A DNA stretch of 64,000 bases from Bacillota bacterium (GTDB taxonomy: Bacteria; Bacillota; Clostridia; Christensenellales; SZUA-584), in assembly GCA_023436115.1 (NCBI GenBank), contig JAEZKQ010000004.1, positions 62,001 to 126,000 on the forward strand, read 5' to 3'. The notes under the pieces were generated by a model that worked only from the letters and a program-made list of their open reading frames with translations, did no database searches and was not told where the DNA came from. Made by a program: the position numbers and the translations under genes. Of this stretch, positions 8,557-17,149 are shown one piece after another (within the stretch, counting starts at the first letter, position 1; every line of letters starts with the position of its first letter).

Positions 8557-9933
8557 CTATTCCGCCTTGTGGATATCTCCCCGCGCTTCCAGCTCTCCCA
8601 CAATCTTTTCGTAGAACGCCTTGTCGATCTTGAATTTGAAGCGGTAAACAAGATACCCGCCGATGATGCACAGCAGCGGCGCCACGAACATCGCCAGCTT
8701 AAGAATCAGCAGGCCGTTTGGCGTCATGTCCGCCGCGCTCTGTGCGCTGTTGATGCCCGATAGCAGCAGCGTCAGCGTGATAAAGCCCGTGCCTATCGCG
8801 CCGCCGATCTTGTTGATGAACGGCTGCACCGAGAACGTCACAGCCTCGTTGCGCTTGCCGAACTTCCATTGCCCATACTCAATCGTGTCGGTCAAGAACA
8901 TCAGCATGAGCACCTGTATGAACGCCTCGCCCACAAACAGCAGCAAGCCCGCAATGCCGATGGGTATGATATTCATGGGGGAGAAGAAGAACAGCGCGTA
9001 TCCCGCCAGCACCAGCAGCGTCGAGAAGCCGTATAGCGTCTTACGTGTAAAGCGTTTACTGAGCGCCGGGAACACGAGCAGCGCGCCGATCTGCGACACG
9101 CCCACGACACCCGCGAACACCGAATACATGCCCTCGTCGCCGTAGGCATATTTGAAGAAGTAAAGCCCCAGCCCCGTGGTCGTCATGTAGCCGATCATAA
9201 ACAGCGCCATCGCGATAACGGTGAACAATAGCTGGTCGTTTTTGAATATCGCTTTGAACATGCCCCGAATCGTGGTCTTTTCCTCCTGCTTGAAGACGTC
9301 GCGCCGCTCCTTCACGCCAAAGAGCGTGAACAGCTGAAAACCGATCATCAGCAGCGATATGATGACCACGTAGATGAGCCACGCCTGCTTGGCGTCGCCG
9401 ATGGCCTCGCTCATCATGCCCGTGATGGGAACCGTTAAAACCACAACGGCAAACATGCCCACGTTGGCGCATATACGCGCGAAAGAGCCGGTCTTTTCAC
9501 GCTCTCTCTGGTTAAGCGTTAACGAGGGCAGCATCGACCAGTACGCGATGTCGTTAAGCCCGTAGGTCAAATCCCAGCCTAAGTAAATGAGCGCAAAGAA
9601 GATGATGTACGCTGTGGAGGAAAGCCCCAGATCAGTGAACAGCAGCACGAGGAACACCGCGCTCGTCAACGCGCCGATCAGCATGCCGGGCTTGAACTTG
9701 CCCCAGCGCGAGTTGGTGTTGTCCACCACCACGCCCATGATCGGGTCGTTGAACGCGTCGAATATGCGCATCACGGTCAGCACGGTGCCGACCCAAGCCA
9801 GCATATAATCGGACAGGTTGAGCACCTCGGTTAAGTACACCATCAGGAACGTGCTCTCTATCGAGTAGAACATGTCGCGCCCGACAGTGCCCAGACCGAA
9901 GAAGTATTTGTTGCGTGTATTGGTTGAGCTCAT
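8557..9933 (-). CDS. GPH-family (MelB-like) sugar:cation symporter
   Basis: The 458-residue protein has about 12 membrane segments and the marks of the glycoside-pentoside-hexuronide family: GTVGRDMFYSIESTFLMVY in helix 1, RIFDAFNDPIMGVVVD in helix 2 (the Asp residues that bind the coupling cation in MelB) and NSRWGKFKPGM in the following loop. It imports a glycoside or pentose with Na+ or H+. It is the second gene after a GH1 glycosidase (71 nt gap), so the substrate is probably a beta-glycoside that is cut inside the cell. The start at 9933 has GGAGG at 6 nt; the ATG at 9936 is too near to it. Confidence 0.88.
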   Translation of the reverse strand: MSSTNTRNKYFFGLGTVGRDMFYSIESTFLMVYLTEVLNLSDYMLAWVGTVLTVMRIFDAFNDPIMGVVVDNTNSRWGKFKPGMLIGALTSAVFLVLLFTDLGLSSTAYIIFFALIYLGWDLTYGLNDIAYWSMLPSLTLNQREREKTGSFARICANVGMFAVVVLTVPITGMMSEAIGDAKQAWLIYVVIISLLMIGFQLFTLFGVKERRDVFKQEEKTTIRGMFKAIFKNDQLLFTVIAMALFMIGYMTTTGLGLYFFKYAYGDEGMYSVFAGVVGVSQIGALLVFPALSKRFTRKTLYGFSTLLVLAGYALFFFSPMNIIPIGIAGLLLFVGEAFIQVLMLMFLTDTIEYGQWKFGKRNEAVTFSVQPFINKIGGAIGTGFITLTLLLSGINSAQSAADMTPNGLLILKLAMFVAPLLCIIGGYLVYRFKFKIDKAFYEKIVGELEARGDIHKAE

Positions 9934-10004
9934 CATAATCCTCCTTTTACCCTATTTCGGCGGAAGCGGCGGGCATAAAAGCCCGGTCCTGCCTCCAAAA
10001 ACTT

Positions 10005-11294
10005 TTAACATTTGTTTATGTTGTAGGGCACATCGCAGTAGTCGGCATACATCTGCTCGGTGACGCCGTGCTTACGAATCATCTTCGTAAAGAATTCGCC
10101 GCTTTTCTTGACGGTGCGCTGTTGCGTCTCAAAATCCACATGCACGAGTCCGAACCGCGCCGATACGCCCTCCGCCCACTCGAAGTTGTCCGCGAAGCAC
10201 CAGTGGTAATACCGCTCGATAGGCAGGCCGCTCTCGCACAGCGCTTTTAAGTGCTCGTAAAGATAGCGGGCGCGGAAAGCGTCGGTGTTGTCGCATGTGC
10301 CGTTCTCGGATATGTATATGGGCAGCTTTGCAAGGCTGTAAAGCTCCTGTGCGTTCTCGACGATGCCCGCGGGGTATATCTCCCAGCCCAGGTCGTTGAC
10401 GGGCACGCCGTATAAGTAACCCGTGGAAAAGCCGGACACAGCGGTGCGGGTGTAGTAGTTCACCGCGTGAAAATCGCAGTATAGCCCAAGGGGAACGCCC
10501 TTCACGCGCTTGATAGGGAAGCAGCCCTTGGCCGTCAGATACGATTTGGATATGGACGACTGGAATACGCGGTGCAGCAAAGGCGTGCAGATGCGGTGCC
10601 AAAGGTTTTTGGGGTTCTTGGGCGTGAAGATGCGCATGTGGTGCGCGTAGCTCACCTTGGTGTCGGTATAGCCCATGTCCTTTCGAAGCGCGTGTATCAG
10701 CGTATACGCCTTTAAGTGGCAGGCGCACATGTTGTTGAGCACGCGCAGTGTAGACGAAAGCGACTTTTTGCCCGGCGGCCATTCGCCGAAGAACAGCCCC
10801 AGCGTGGCGTACACATTGGGCTCGTTGATGGTGATATATTCGCTTACGAGGTCGCCCAGCTCTTCCACCACTTTTTTGACAAAGCGCAGGTATATATTCA
10901 CGCAGTTTTTGTTTTCAAAAGCGCCCATGTGCTCGAACCAGAGCGGGTTTGTGAAGTGGTGCAGTGTCAGCAGCGGCTGTATGCCCAGTTTTTTTAAAAG
11001 CGTCAGCTCCTGGCGGTAATGCTCAAACGCGGCTTCGTCGAAAACACCGTTTTCAGGCTCCAAGCGCGCCCACTCGATGCCCATGCGATAGCACTGAATA
11101 CCCATATCGTGCATCAGCTTCGCGTCAGCTTCGTAAAGCTCGTAGTGCTTTGTGGCAACGGACGGGTCAGAGCCGTCTGATATGCGTCCTTTCGCGTACC
11201 ACTCGTACCAGCTGTTTTCCTTGTTCCCGCCTTCTATTTGCGTAGCTGCCGCTGCAACGCCCAGCTGTATTCCCTCTGAAAGCTTAAAAGACAT
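10005..11294 (-). CDS. Glycoside hydrolase family 1 beta-glycosidase
   Basis: The 429-residue protein is a GH1 TIM barrel: GVAAAATQIEGG at the N terminus, TINEPN with acid/base Glu158, YISENGT with nucleophile Glu330, and WCFADNFEWAEGVSARFGLV at the end. GH1 enzymes hydrolyse beta-glucosides, galactosides or their 6-phosphates. The partner transporter is a symporter rather than a PTS, so an unphosphorylated substrate is more likely. It is the first gene of a two-gene unit; GGAGGG precedes the start by 9 nt. Confidence 0.92.
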   Translation of the reverse strand: MSFKLSEGIQLGVAAAATQIEGGNKENSWYEWYAKGRISDGSDPSVATKHYELYEADAKLMHDMGIQCYRMGIEWARLEPENGVFDEAAFEHYRQELTLLKKLGIQPLLTLHHFTNPLWFEHMGAFENKNCVNIYLRFVKKVVEELGDLVSEYITINEPNVYATLGLFFGEWPPGKKSLSSTLRVLNNMCACHLKAYTLIHALRKDMGYTDTKVSYAHHMRIFTPKNPKNLWHRICTPLLHRVFQSSISKSYLTAKGCFPIKRVKGVPLGLYCDFHAVNYYTRTAVSGFSTGYLYGVPVNDLGWEIYPAGIVENAQELYSLAKLPIYISENGTCDNTDAFRARYLYEHLKALCESGLPIERYYHWCFADNFEWAEGVSARFGLVHVDFETQQRTVKKSGEFFTKMIRKHGVTEQMYADYCDVPYNINKC

Positions 11295-11489
11295 GAATAT
11301 GACCCTCCAAACTTCGTTTGATGAAATAAGTGCAACAATATGGATAGTATACGTTTATGAAAAAGAATATCTCTTTATTTGGTGTGGCAAATATCTTAAG
11401 CATTCGACGAAATGTGCGAAAACTCCTTCACGACACAGATCTTCTAACGAATTTATATTTAACGGTGTGAAATGAAATTAAAGTCAATG

Positions 11490-11579
11490 CTATCTGGCTT
11501 TACCCTGTTCAATGTAATCCATGATATTCGCTTCCATCTGGGGGATATCGTAATCGCCCGCAAGCTGCTCCTCGTAATA
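11490..11579 (-). pseudogene. Possible C-terminal remnant of a lost gene
   Basis: The minus strand reads 29 codons with protein-like composition (YYEEQLAGDYDIPQMEANIM, then DYIEQGKAR and stop). A TGA lies in frame just before the first of these codons. I cannot assign a family; it may be chance. Confidence 0.25.
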
Positions 11580-11630
11580 TCAACAGTATCATACTAACCG
11601 GCCAGAAACATGGTAATAGTCGTTATACAT

Positions 11631-11682
11631 GACGAAATATTTTCGTAATTTGTTTGCGGTGCTTGCCTTGTTGTTATATAAT
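11631..11682 (+). promoter_or_regulatory. xylB promoter with upstream inverted repeat
   Basis: TTGCGG (11654-11659) and TATAAT (11677-11682) are 17 nt apart. Just upstream, ACGAAA-TAT-TTTCGT (11631-11645) is a perfect inverted repeat and could be an operator for a sugar regulator. The regulator itself is not in the window. Confidence 0.5.
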
Positions 11683-11808
11683 GAGGACAAAATTGTTCTA
11701 TATTAGCACGAAAAATGACATTGAACGTGCCAGTCATTCCGACTAAAATATTCTTGAGTATCTATGCATTGCAGAAGTGATAGAGTAATGATTAAAGGAG
11801 TAACGCTT

Positions 11809-13302
11809 ATGAAGTATGTGGCCGGTATAGACGTTGGTACATCGGGTGTCAAATGTATCCTTGTGGCGGAGAACGGGAGCGTCGCGGCATCGCAGACGCG
11901 CAATTATCCGCTTTCCAATCCCAAAGAGGGTTGGTCGGAGCAAAACCCTGCTGATTGGTGGGCAGGCACTTGCGCCGCGATGAAGGCTGCTGTGGAGCAG
12001 AGCGGTGTCAAGAAAGAAGACATTGTGGCTGTCTCTTATTCGGGACAGATGCATGGGCTTGTCGCGCTGGATGAAAACAACAACGTGATTCGTCCTGCGA
12101 TACTTTGGAACGATCAGCGCACCGATAAGGAGTGCGAAGAGATCATCGCGGCGGCGGGCGGTTTGGAAGGCTTGCTTGGGTACACGAACAACAACATGCT
12201 GACCGGCTATACGGGCGGAAAGATCGTTTGGCTCAAGAAAAACGAGCCGGAGAATTACGCAAAGATGAGGCATTTTTTAATGCCCAAAGACTATATACGC
12301 TATTTGATGACAGGGCGGATGTGCACGGATGTGTCTGAAGGCTCGGGCACAGGGCTTTTTGATGTGAAAAACCGCCGGTTCAACGATGAGCTTATCAGCC
12401 TGCTGGGGCTTGATAAAGCGGTGTTCCCCGAGGTGCTGGAGTCCGACGAGGAAGCCGGGCGCATCACAAAACAGGCGGCTGAGCTGACAGGCCTGCCCGA
12501 AGGTCTCATCGCCTATGCGGGCGGCGGCGACGCAGTGATACAGACCACTGGCATGGGCATCGTGAAGGAAGGCACCATCGGCTTTATCATCGGGACATCG
12601 GGCGTGGTGTCGATGTCGCTGGATGGCTTCGGCAAAAACGAAGGCGGCAAGGTACAGTTCTTCTGCAACAACGACAAAAATAAGTGGCAGGCTTTCGGAT
12701 GCCAGCTTTCGTCGGGCGGCTCGATGGAGTGGTTTAAAAATACGTTCCACGAGAACGATTCTTTTAAGGTGATCGACGCGGCGGCGGCACAGAGCCCTGC
12801 GGGGTCTAACGGCGTGATATTCCTGCCGTACTTAACGGGCGAGCGTGCGCCCCATCCGGACCCGTATGCCAGAGGCGTTTTCTTCGGCCTCTCGGTGACG
12901 ACAAACAGGGGCGATATGGCGCGTGCAGTGATGGAAGGCGTGACATTTGGTTTACGAGAGATATATGAACTGATTCTCTCTTCCAAGCCGGGCATGAAGC
13001 CTGCGGACGTGGTGTCGTCGGGCGGTGCGGCAAAGAGCGCGATCTGGCGGCAGATACAGGCTGATGTGATGGGCTTGCCCGTAAAAACGCTGACGGGGGC
13101 AGCCGAGGGCGGCGCTTATGGCGCAGCTGTGGTGGCTGGCGTGGGTGCCGGAATATGGCGCAGCATCGAGCATGCCGCCGAAATGCTCACCGTGGAAACA
13201 GTAACACAGCCTATCCCTGAAAATGTTGAGAAATACAACAAGCTGATTCGTACCTATTCAGGGTTATATCAGGACTTAAAACACAGGTTCAGGGAAGTAT
13301 AA
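11809..13302 (+). CDS. xylB: Xylulokinase (FGGY family)
   Basis: The 497-residue protein carries the FGGY-kinase N-terminal phosphate loop AGIDVGTSGVKCI, then SYSGQMHGLVALD and PAILWNDQRTD, both typical of xylulokinase, and the C-terminal ATPase part with GERAPHPDP and VVSSGGAAKSAIWRQ. It phosphorylates D-xylulose to xylulose 5-phosphate in the cytoplasm. The length fits the family (about 490-500). The start at 11809 has AAAGGAG at 8 nt. It is transcribed away from the glycosidase genes and no isomerase is nearby. Confidence 0.92.
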   Translation: MKYVAGIDVGTSGVKCILVAENGSVAASQTRNYPLSNPKEGWSEQNPADWWAGTCAAMKAAVEQSGVKKEDIVAVSYSGQMHGLVALDENNNVIRPAILWNDQRTDKECEEIIAAAGGLEGLLGYTNNNMLTGYTGGKIVWLKKNEPENYAKMRHFLMPKDYIRYLMTGRMCTDVSEGSGTGLFDVKNRRFNDELISLLGLDKAVFPEVLESDEEAGRITKQAAELTGLPEGLIAYAGGGDAVIQTTGMGIVKEGTIGFIIGTSGVVSMSLDGFGKNEGGKVQFFCNNDKNKWQAFGCQLSSGGSMEWFKNTFHENDSFKVIDAAAAQSPAGSNGVIFLPYLTGERAPHPDPYARGVFFGLSVTTNRGDMARAVMEGVTFGLREIYELILSSKPGMKPADVVSSGGAAKSAIWRQIQADVMGLPVKTLTGAAEGGAYGAAVVAGVGAGIWRSIEHAAEMLTVETVTQPIPENVEKYNKLIRTYSGLYQDLKHRFREV

Positions 13303-13336
13303 ACAAGCTAGCGACTAAAGTTCTCATATTTTTCGC

Positions 13337-13375
13337 AAGTGGCCTCGTCCTTTTTAAGACGGGGCTACTTGCTTT
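13337..13375 (+). terminator. Probable xylB terminator
   Basis: A 13-bp stem with G-T pairs (AAGTGGCCTCGTC with GACGGGGCTACTT) follows xylB by about 35 nt. The T run after it is short, so it is less certain than others. Confidence 0.55.
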
Positions 13376-13412
13376 GATGGCGTTAAATCTGTAAGCTTTT
13401 AAATTTTTAATA

Positions 13413-13445
13413 CAACAAGAGCAGGCCATTTGCCTGCTCTGTTGT
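13413..13445. repeat. Strong palindromic hairpin
   Basis: GAGCAGGC and GCCTGCTC pair around CATTT, and CAACA/TGTTG extend the stem on the outside. There is no T run on either strand, so a terminator role is unclear. Confidence 0.5.
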
Positions 13446-13469
13446 TAGCTACACCCCATTATTGGGGTG

Positions 13470-13598
13470 CTAACTGTCACCTGGACTAAAGAGCGCTGCT
13501 CTAAATTCCAGGAGTCTCCCGAAGAAGTCAAGTCCATGTTGCGAGAACATTTCCTTCACCACCTTCTTAGAGATTATTATGCGCCGCCCGAACTGCCG
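13470..13598 (-). pseudogene. Short coding-like fragment, possible gene remnant
   Basis: The minus strand is open for 42 codons ending in KKVVKEMFSQHGLDFFGRLL, EFRAALFSPGDS and TAG. An in-frame TAG closes it upstream. An internal ATG has a purine-rich stretch before it, but no good ribosome binding site. I do not recognise the sequence. Confidence 0.25.
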
Positions 13599-13827
13599 CT
13601 ATGCGCAGTCTTGTAAACGAAATAAAAATTAAACCCTTCGGGATGATAAAAATGATGATTACGTGATGAAACCGTAAAAAGTATATCTTTTTCGCAGCAT
13701 CGGTACTTTGCAATATAAAGATGTCATAAAGATTAAGGGCGGTTTATTTTGTGTGAGAATTTCGTATATAAGTGAGCGAAAATGAGCCGTGTTTTGACTT
13801 ATGCTGAATAAAAACATGGGGGTATTT

Positions 13828-14280
13828 ATGGCAAAAAGAAAAACGCGTATCAGCGGAACCGGAATGAAGGGGGCGGATGGTATACCCTATTGCATACAGA
13901 CGGAAGTTTGCTGGCAGATTGATATTGAAAGCATAAAAATGCGCGTGGAAAGATATCTGTCCGAAGCGGCGGAATCGGGCAAATACAGCATCGCGGGTTT
14001 GTGCATTGCGCTCAATGTACCGCGTGCTGTGCTCGGGCTATGGCGTGAAGGGTACGTCTGTGCTGCGGATACAAGAGACCCGGGGGTCGTGCCCAACAAA
14101 ACGCTGGCCGTATGCATCGAGATGGCATTGCTGCACCTTCAGCGTTATTGGGAGGAATGTGACAAACCATCAACAATGAATTTAAAGCAGCTGGAAGCAA
14201 CGGGTGCCCTTGGGGATGGCAACGTATCGGCTGCCACGCCGCCTTTTGATTTGGGTCGGCTAAAAAAATATGCACAATAG
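13828..14280 (+). CDS. Phage terminase small subunit-like protein
   Basis: The 150-residue protein has a short basic N terminus and a helical core resembling DNA-packaging small subunits of Firmicutes phages: a helix-turn-helix-like stretch YSIAGLCIALNVPRAVLGLW (about 62-81), then a long helix ending in LHLQRYWEECD. Small terminase subunits bind phage pac/cos sites. The start at 13828 has GGGGG at 5 nt; the ATG at 13801 has none. The nearest partner is the large-subunit gene 320 bp downstream, with a ferredoxin gene between. The assignment leans on that context and on general resemblance. Confidence 0.5.
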   Translation: MAKRKTRISGTGMKGADGIPYCIQTEVCWQIDIESIKMRVERYLSEAAESGKYSIAGLCIALNVPRAVLGLWREGYVCAADTRDPGVVPNKTLAVCIEMALLHLQRYWEECDKPSTMNLKQLEATGALGDGNVSAATPPFDLGRLKKYAQ

Positions 14281-14356
14281 CAAAATATTGTAGAATAAGC
14301 TGTTCACGGCAGGGTATAATTGAAGGGACTATTTATATGCTCAAGGAGGGACCTAA

Positions 14357-14551
14357 ATGAAAGCAGTTATAGACCGCGACGGTTGTATTTTATGTGAGCT
14401 GTGTACCGATACTTGCCCGGAGGTGTTTCGGATGGGGGAAGACGGCCCGGCAGAAGCGTATGTGGACGAGATACCCAAAGAGGTAGAAGATTCGGCCAGA
14501 GAAGCCGCAAACGGATGCCCTGTCGATGTTATCGCGATTAAAGAGGATTAA
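14357..14551 (+). CDS. Small [4Fe-4S] ferredoxin
   Basis: The 64-residue protein has Cys10-x2-Cys13-x2-Cys16-x3-Cys20-Pro and a late NGCPVDVI with Cys54. Cys10, 13, 16 and 54 would hold one [4Fe-4S] cluster as in monocluster ferredoxins of Clostridia. The protein is acidic, as usual for electron carriers. CAAGGAGGG precedes the start. It has its own terminator, so it is probably a separate unit although it sits between two terminase-like genes. Confidence 0.9.
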   Translation: MKAVIDRDGCILCELCTDTCPEVFRMGEDGPAEAYVDEIPKEVEDSAREAANGCPVDVIAIKED

Positions 14552-14568
14552 AGAAAGGAAGTGCATTT

Positions 14569-14599
14569 GCGCCTTACGCTTGTGTAGGCGCTTTTTTTT
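14569..14599 (+). terminator. Ferredoxin terminator, directly abutting the next ATG
   Basis: GCGCCT (14569-14574) pairs with AGGCGC (14586-14591) followed by eight T. The next base is the A of the ATG of the terminase-like gene. Confidence 0.8.
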
Positions 14600-16057
14600 A
14601 TGAGAAGAGATGAGAGTGTAGAAAAAAATCTACTGAGGGCGTTTGGCGGCCCGACCGACAAACAGAAAGCGTTTCTGCTGGCACATAGCCGGTTTGTGGG
14701 TTACGGCGGTGCGAAAGGCGGCGGAAAATCGCATGCCATACGCGCCAAAGCCACATACCTTGCTTTTGAGCATCCGGGCATACAGATGCTCGTTGTGCGG
14801 CGTACATACCCGGAACTGCATGAGAACCATACCAAGAGACTGCGCGCGGCTTACGGATTGCTGCGGGAAGATTTAAGACCCAAGTACAACGACAATGAGA
14901 AGGCTTTTATATTCTCATGGGGCTCGCGCATCAAGCTGGGCTATTGCAGCGATGAGGGGGATGTGCTGCAATATCAGGGACAGGAATATGACGTGCTGTT
15001 TATCGACGAAGCTACACAGCTCACCGAATACCAGTTCAGCTGGCTGTGCGCCTGCGTGCGCGGAACAAACCGTTATCCAAAACGGATCTATGTGACATGC
15101 AATCCGGGTGGTGTGGGACATGCCTGGGTCAAACGGCTGTTTATCGACCGGGATTTCCGTCGGGGAGAGGATGAACGTGATTATATGTTTATACAGGCGC
15201 GCGTATGGGATAACGCACCGCTTTTCACCGCCGACGATGGATACCGGCACGCATTATCGGCGCTCAAAAAACAGACAGGGAAAAAGACGACAGCTGAATT
15301 AAGATGTCAGGCGATGCGCAGCGCACATTACGTCCGACAACTGGAGAGCTTATCGCCATCTTTGCGGCGGGCCTGGCTCGACGGTGACTGGAATGTGTTT
15401 GCGGGGCAATATTTCAATGAATTCAGTGAGGAAACTCATGTGTGCGAACCTTTTGCCATACCTGAGGGATGGCGCAGGAGCGCGGCGCTGGACTATGGTC
15501 TGGATATGCTGGCTGTACTTTGGTTCGCGGTTGATCCAAGTGGCCGCGCGTATTGTTACCGCAGCATTGAAAAAAGCGGGCTCACTGTGTCGCAGGCTGC
15601 GTCAGCTCTTTTGGAAGCGCAGAAAGAATCGGTGGAGGAATATGTTGCGCCGCCCGATCTATGGAACCGGCGGCAGGACACGGGGCGCAGTGCTGCTGAG
15701 ATATTTTCCGAGTGCGGTATACCGCTGATCAAAGCGGGTAACAGTCGTATTGACGGATGGCTTAACGTTAAGGAATTTCTGCGTGCCGATAAGGGCAACC
15801 CGAAAATGATGATCTTCTCCACGTGTACGCCGCTGCTGCGATGTCTGCCGCTGCTGAGGCATGACAAGGCGCGTACGGGCGACGTGGCCACTGAGCCGCA
15901 CGATCTGACACACAGCCCCGACGCGCTGAGGTACTGGTGCTCGAGACGGCAGCTAAACCCAGTGTATGATATACCCGACGCGTCTAGCCCGTTTGGCCGC
16001 GGTTATCAAACGTCAAATGCTGTGGAAGACTATCTGTTGGGCGGGTTTAAACAATAA
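14600..16057 (+). CDS. Phage terminase large subunit-like ATPase/nuclease
   Basis: The 485-residue protein has Walker A GGAKGGGKS (36-44), Walker B VLFIDEATQL (Asp136, Glu137), coupling motif VTCNPGG, and a C-terminal RNase H-like nuclease part starting AALDYGLDM and ending HDLTHSPDALRYW. Large terminases cut concatemeric phage DNA and pump it into the procapsid. The length is normal for the family. No portal, capsid or integrase gene follows. The first ATG lies right after a T8 tract and has no ribosome binding site, and no other start codon follows closely, so expression is doubtful. It may be a prophage relic kept intact or a domesticated gene. Confidence 0.85.
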   Translation: MRRDESVEKNLLRAFGGPTDKQKAFLLAHSRFVGYGGAKGGGKSHAIRAKATYLAFEHPGIQMLVVRRTYPELHENHTKRLRAAYGLLREDLRPKYNDNEKAFIFSWGSRIKLGYCSDEGDVLQYQGQEYDVLFIDEATQLTEYQFSWLCACVRGTNRYPKRIYVTCNPGGVGHAWVKRLFIDRDFRRGEDERDYMFIQARVWDNAPLFTADDGYRHALSALKKQTGKKTTAELRCQAMRSAHYVRQLESLSPSLRRAWLDGDWNVFAGQYFNEFSEETHVCEPFAIPEGWRRSAALDYGLDMLAVLWFAVDPSGRAYCYRSIEKSGLTVSQAASALLEAQKESVEEYVAPPDLWNRRQDTGRSAAEIFSECGIPLIKAGNSRIDGWLNVKEFLRADKGNPKMMIFSTCTPLLRCLPLLRHDKARTGDVATEPHDLTHSPDALRYWCSRRQLNPVYDIPDASSPFGRGYQTSNAVEDYLLGGFKQ

Positions 16058-16083
16058 AAGGGGCGGATTATCCGTCCCTTTCT
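16056..16083. terminator. Terminator between convergent genes
   Basis: An 11-bp stem (AAAGGGGCGGA with TCCGTCCCTTT, loop TTA) ends in TTTT on the minus strand and TTT on the plus strand, so it may serve both sides. Confidence 0.7.
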
Positions 16084-16095
16084 CAAAAACAAAAC

Positions 16096-16638
16096 TTATC
16101 CTTCGTGAATCAACATTTCTTTTTTCAGACGTTTGATCTTGAGCGTGATCTGAAATGTCCATATGGCAAAAGCAAAGCCCAGAGGCAGCAGCAATGCACC
16201 GCAGATGATGTTGATAACGGATATCGGAAGAGTTAGGCCCACAGCAAAATTAAATGCACTGACACTTAACTCCAGTATGGTGAATGCCAGCCAGAGTGCG
16301 CGCACCCTTTTGTTGTGTGCGATTTGCGAGGGCATATCCGAGTGTATCTCGAACGGACCGTCTGCCGCTTTTTTGCGAAAATAGACCCAGCGCATATATG
16401 ACGCGACAAACTCGACGCCTGTATCTTCCACGAACTCGATATATTTACGGCTGAGAGGATGTGCGGCATGGTGGTCCAGCAGCTCAATGCGATATATATA
16501 TTCGCCCGGCGGTGTTTCTTCCAACACATAGCGGCACCATGAATAATCTGTGAGCGCCAGCCCTCTTGAGCTTAAATCGTTAAGCCACTTTTCTTCTCTT
16601 TCCCAATTCCAATATGCTTTGTGAATGATATGCTTCAT
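16096..16638 (-). CDS. DUF2812 membrane protein
   Basis: The 180-residue protein begins with a soluble part of about 100 residues containing EEKWLNDLSSRGLAL and EYIYRIELL, the pattern of DUF2812, followed by two membrane segments (about 113-133 and 139-160) and a basic tail. Its function is unknown. Such proteins are commonly encoded with PadR regulators; here the two genes overlap by 4 nt, so it is probably under control of that repressor. Confidence 0.8.
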   Translation of the reverse strand: MKHIIHKAYWNWEREEKWLNDLSSRGLALTDYSWCRYVLEETPPGEYIYRIELLDHHAAHPLSRKYIEFVEDTGVEFVASYMRWVYFRKKAADGPFEIHSDMPSQIAHNKRVRALWLAFTILELSVSAFNFAVGLTLPISVINIICGALLLPLGFAFAIWTFQITLKIKRLKKEMLIHEG

Positions 16639-16958
16639 ATGCTTTTGCCTCCGGTTATTTGTTTCCCGTTACTAATCAATTCTTCCAGACGGCTGAGTTC
16701 TGCCAATACCATGGCTTTTCCGGTATTTGTAATCACATACTCTTTTTTTCGCTCATCGGCCGCGGTTTCACAAGGCTGTATCCAGCCCTTTTCAACAAGC
16801 GTATTAATGGCACCGTACAGCGTGCCTGCCCCCATTGATACCCGTCCGTGGCTTAATGCTTTAACATTTTGCATAATGCCATACCCGTGCATGGGTTCAA
16901 AGAGTGACAATAATATATAGTAGACCGCCTCCGTGAGTGCCCCCATACTTTCTGCCAT
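16635..16958 (-). CDS. PadR-family transcriptional regulator
   Basis: The 107-residue protein has the PadR winged helix: ALTEAVYYILLSLFEPMHGYGIMQ, GAGTLYGAINTLVEKGWI and KKEYVITNTGK, then a C-terminal dimerisation helix. PadR proteins repress their own operon and open it on drug or envelope stress. The start at 16958 has GGAGG at 7 nt. The neighbouring repeats upstream are likely its binding sites. Confidence 0.9.
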   Translation of the reverse strand: MAESMGALTEAVYYILLSLFEPMHGYGIMQNVKALSHGRVSMGAGTLYGAINTLVEKGWIQPCETAADERKKEYVITNTGKAMVLAELSRLEELISNGKQITGGKSI

Positions 16959-16988
16959 AAAGAAACCTCCATTTATTACGAATAACGA

Positions 16989-17028
16989 TATATCAGCTGA
17001 CGATATAAGTGTATCGGTAGGCGATATA
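16989..17028. promoter_or_regulatory. Putative PadR operator repeats
   Basis: TATATC-N7-GATATA (16989-17007) and TATCG-N5-CGATA (17012-17026) are two inverted repeats just upstream of the padR-like start. Their position fits autoregulation; binding is inferred. Confidence 0.45.
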
Positions 17029-17149
17029 AAAGTCAATAGATTTATTGACTTTTTTCTTACCGTCTGTAATGATGAAATAAATCACCATCGCAAAGAAAGT
17101 CAAGAAGTTCAAGCCGTTTTTTTATATTGTAAAGCACGGAGGGGAGTCA

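Larger units (their letters stand above)
11295..11808. other. Divergent intergenic region between the glycosidase and xylulokinase genes
   Basis: Apart from the xylB promoter and a short coding-like fragment on the minus strand (listed separately) I see no gene in this 514-bp stretch. The part next to the glycosidase is AT-rich and should hold its promoter, but no clear -35/-10 pair stands out. Confidence 0.4.
13303..13827. other. Hairpin-rich region without an intact gene
   Basis: This 525-bp stretch holds a terminator-like hairpin (13337-13375), a strong palindrome (13413-13445), an interrupted inverted repeat GTTAG...CACCCC/GGGGTG...CTAAC (about 13443-13474) and a short minus-strand coding-like fragment. 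The last 200 bp are AT-rich and probably contain the promoter of the following gene. Confidence 0.45.

Noticed and set aside
10129..10782. Open frame of 217 codons on the minus strand inside the glycosidase gene
   Set aside because: It lies in another frame of a clear GH1 gene, is Arg/His-rich and has no ribosome binding site.
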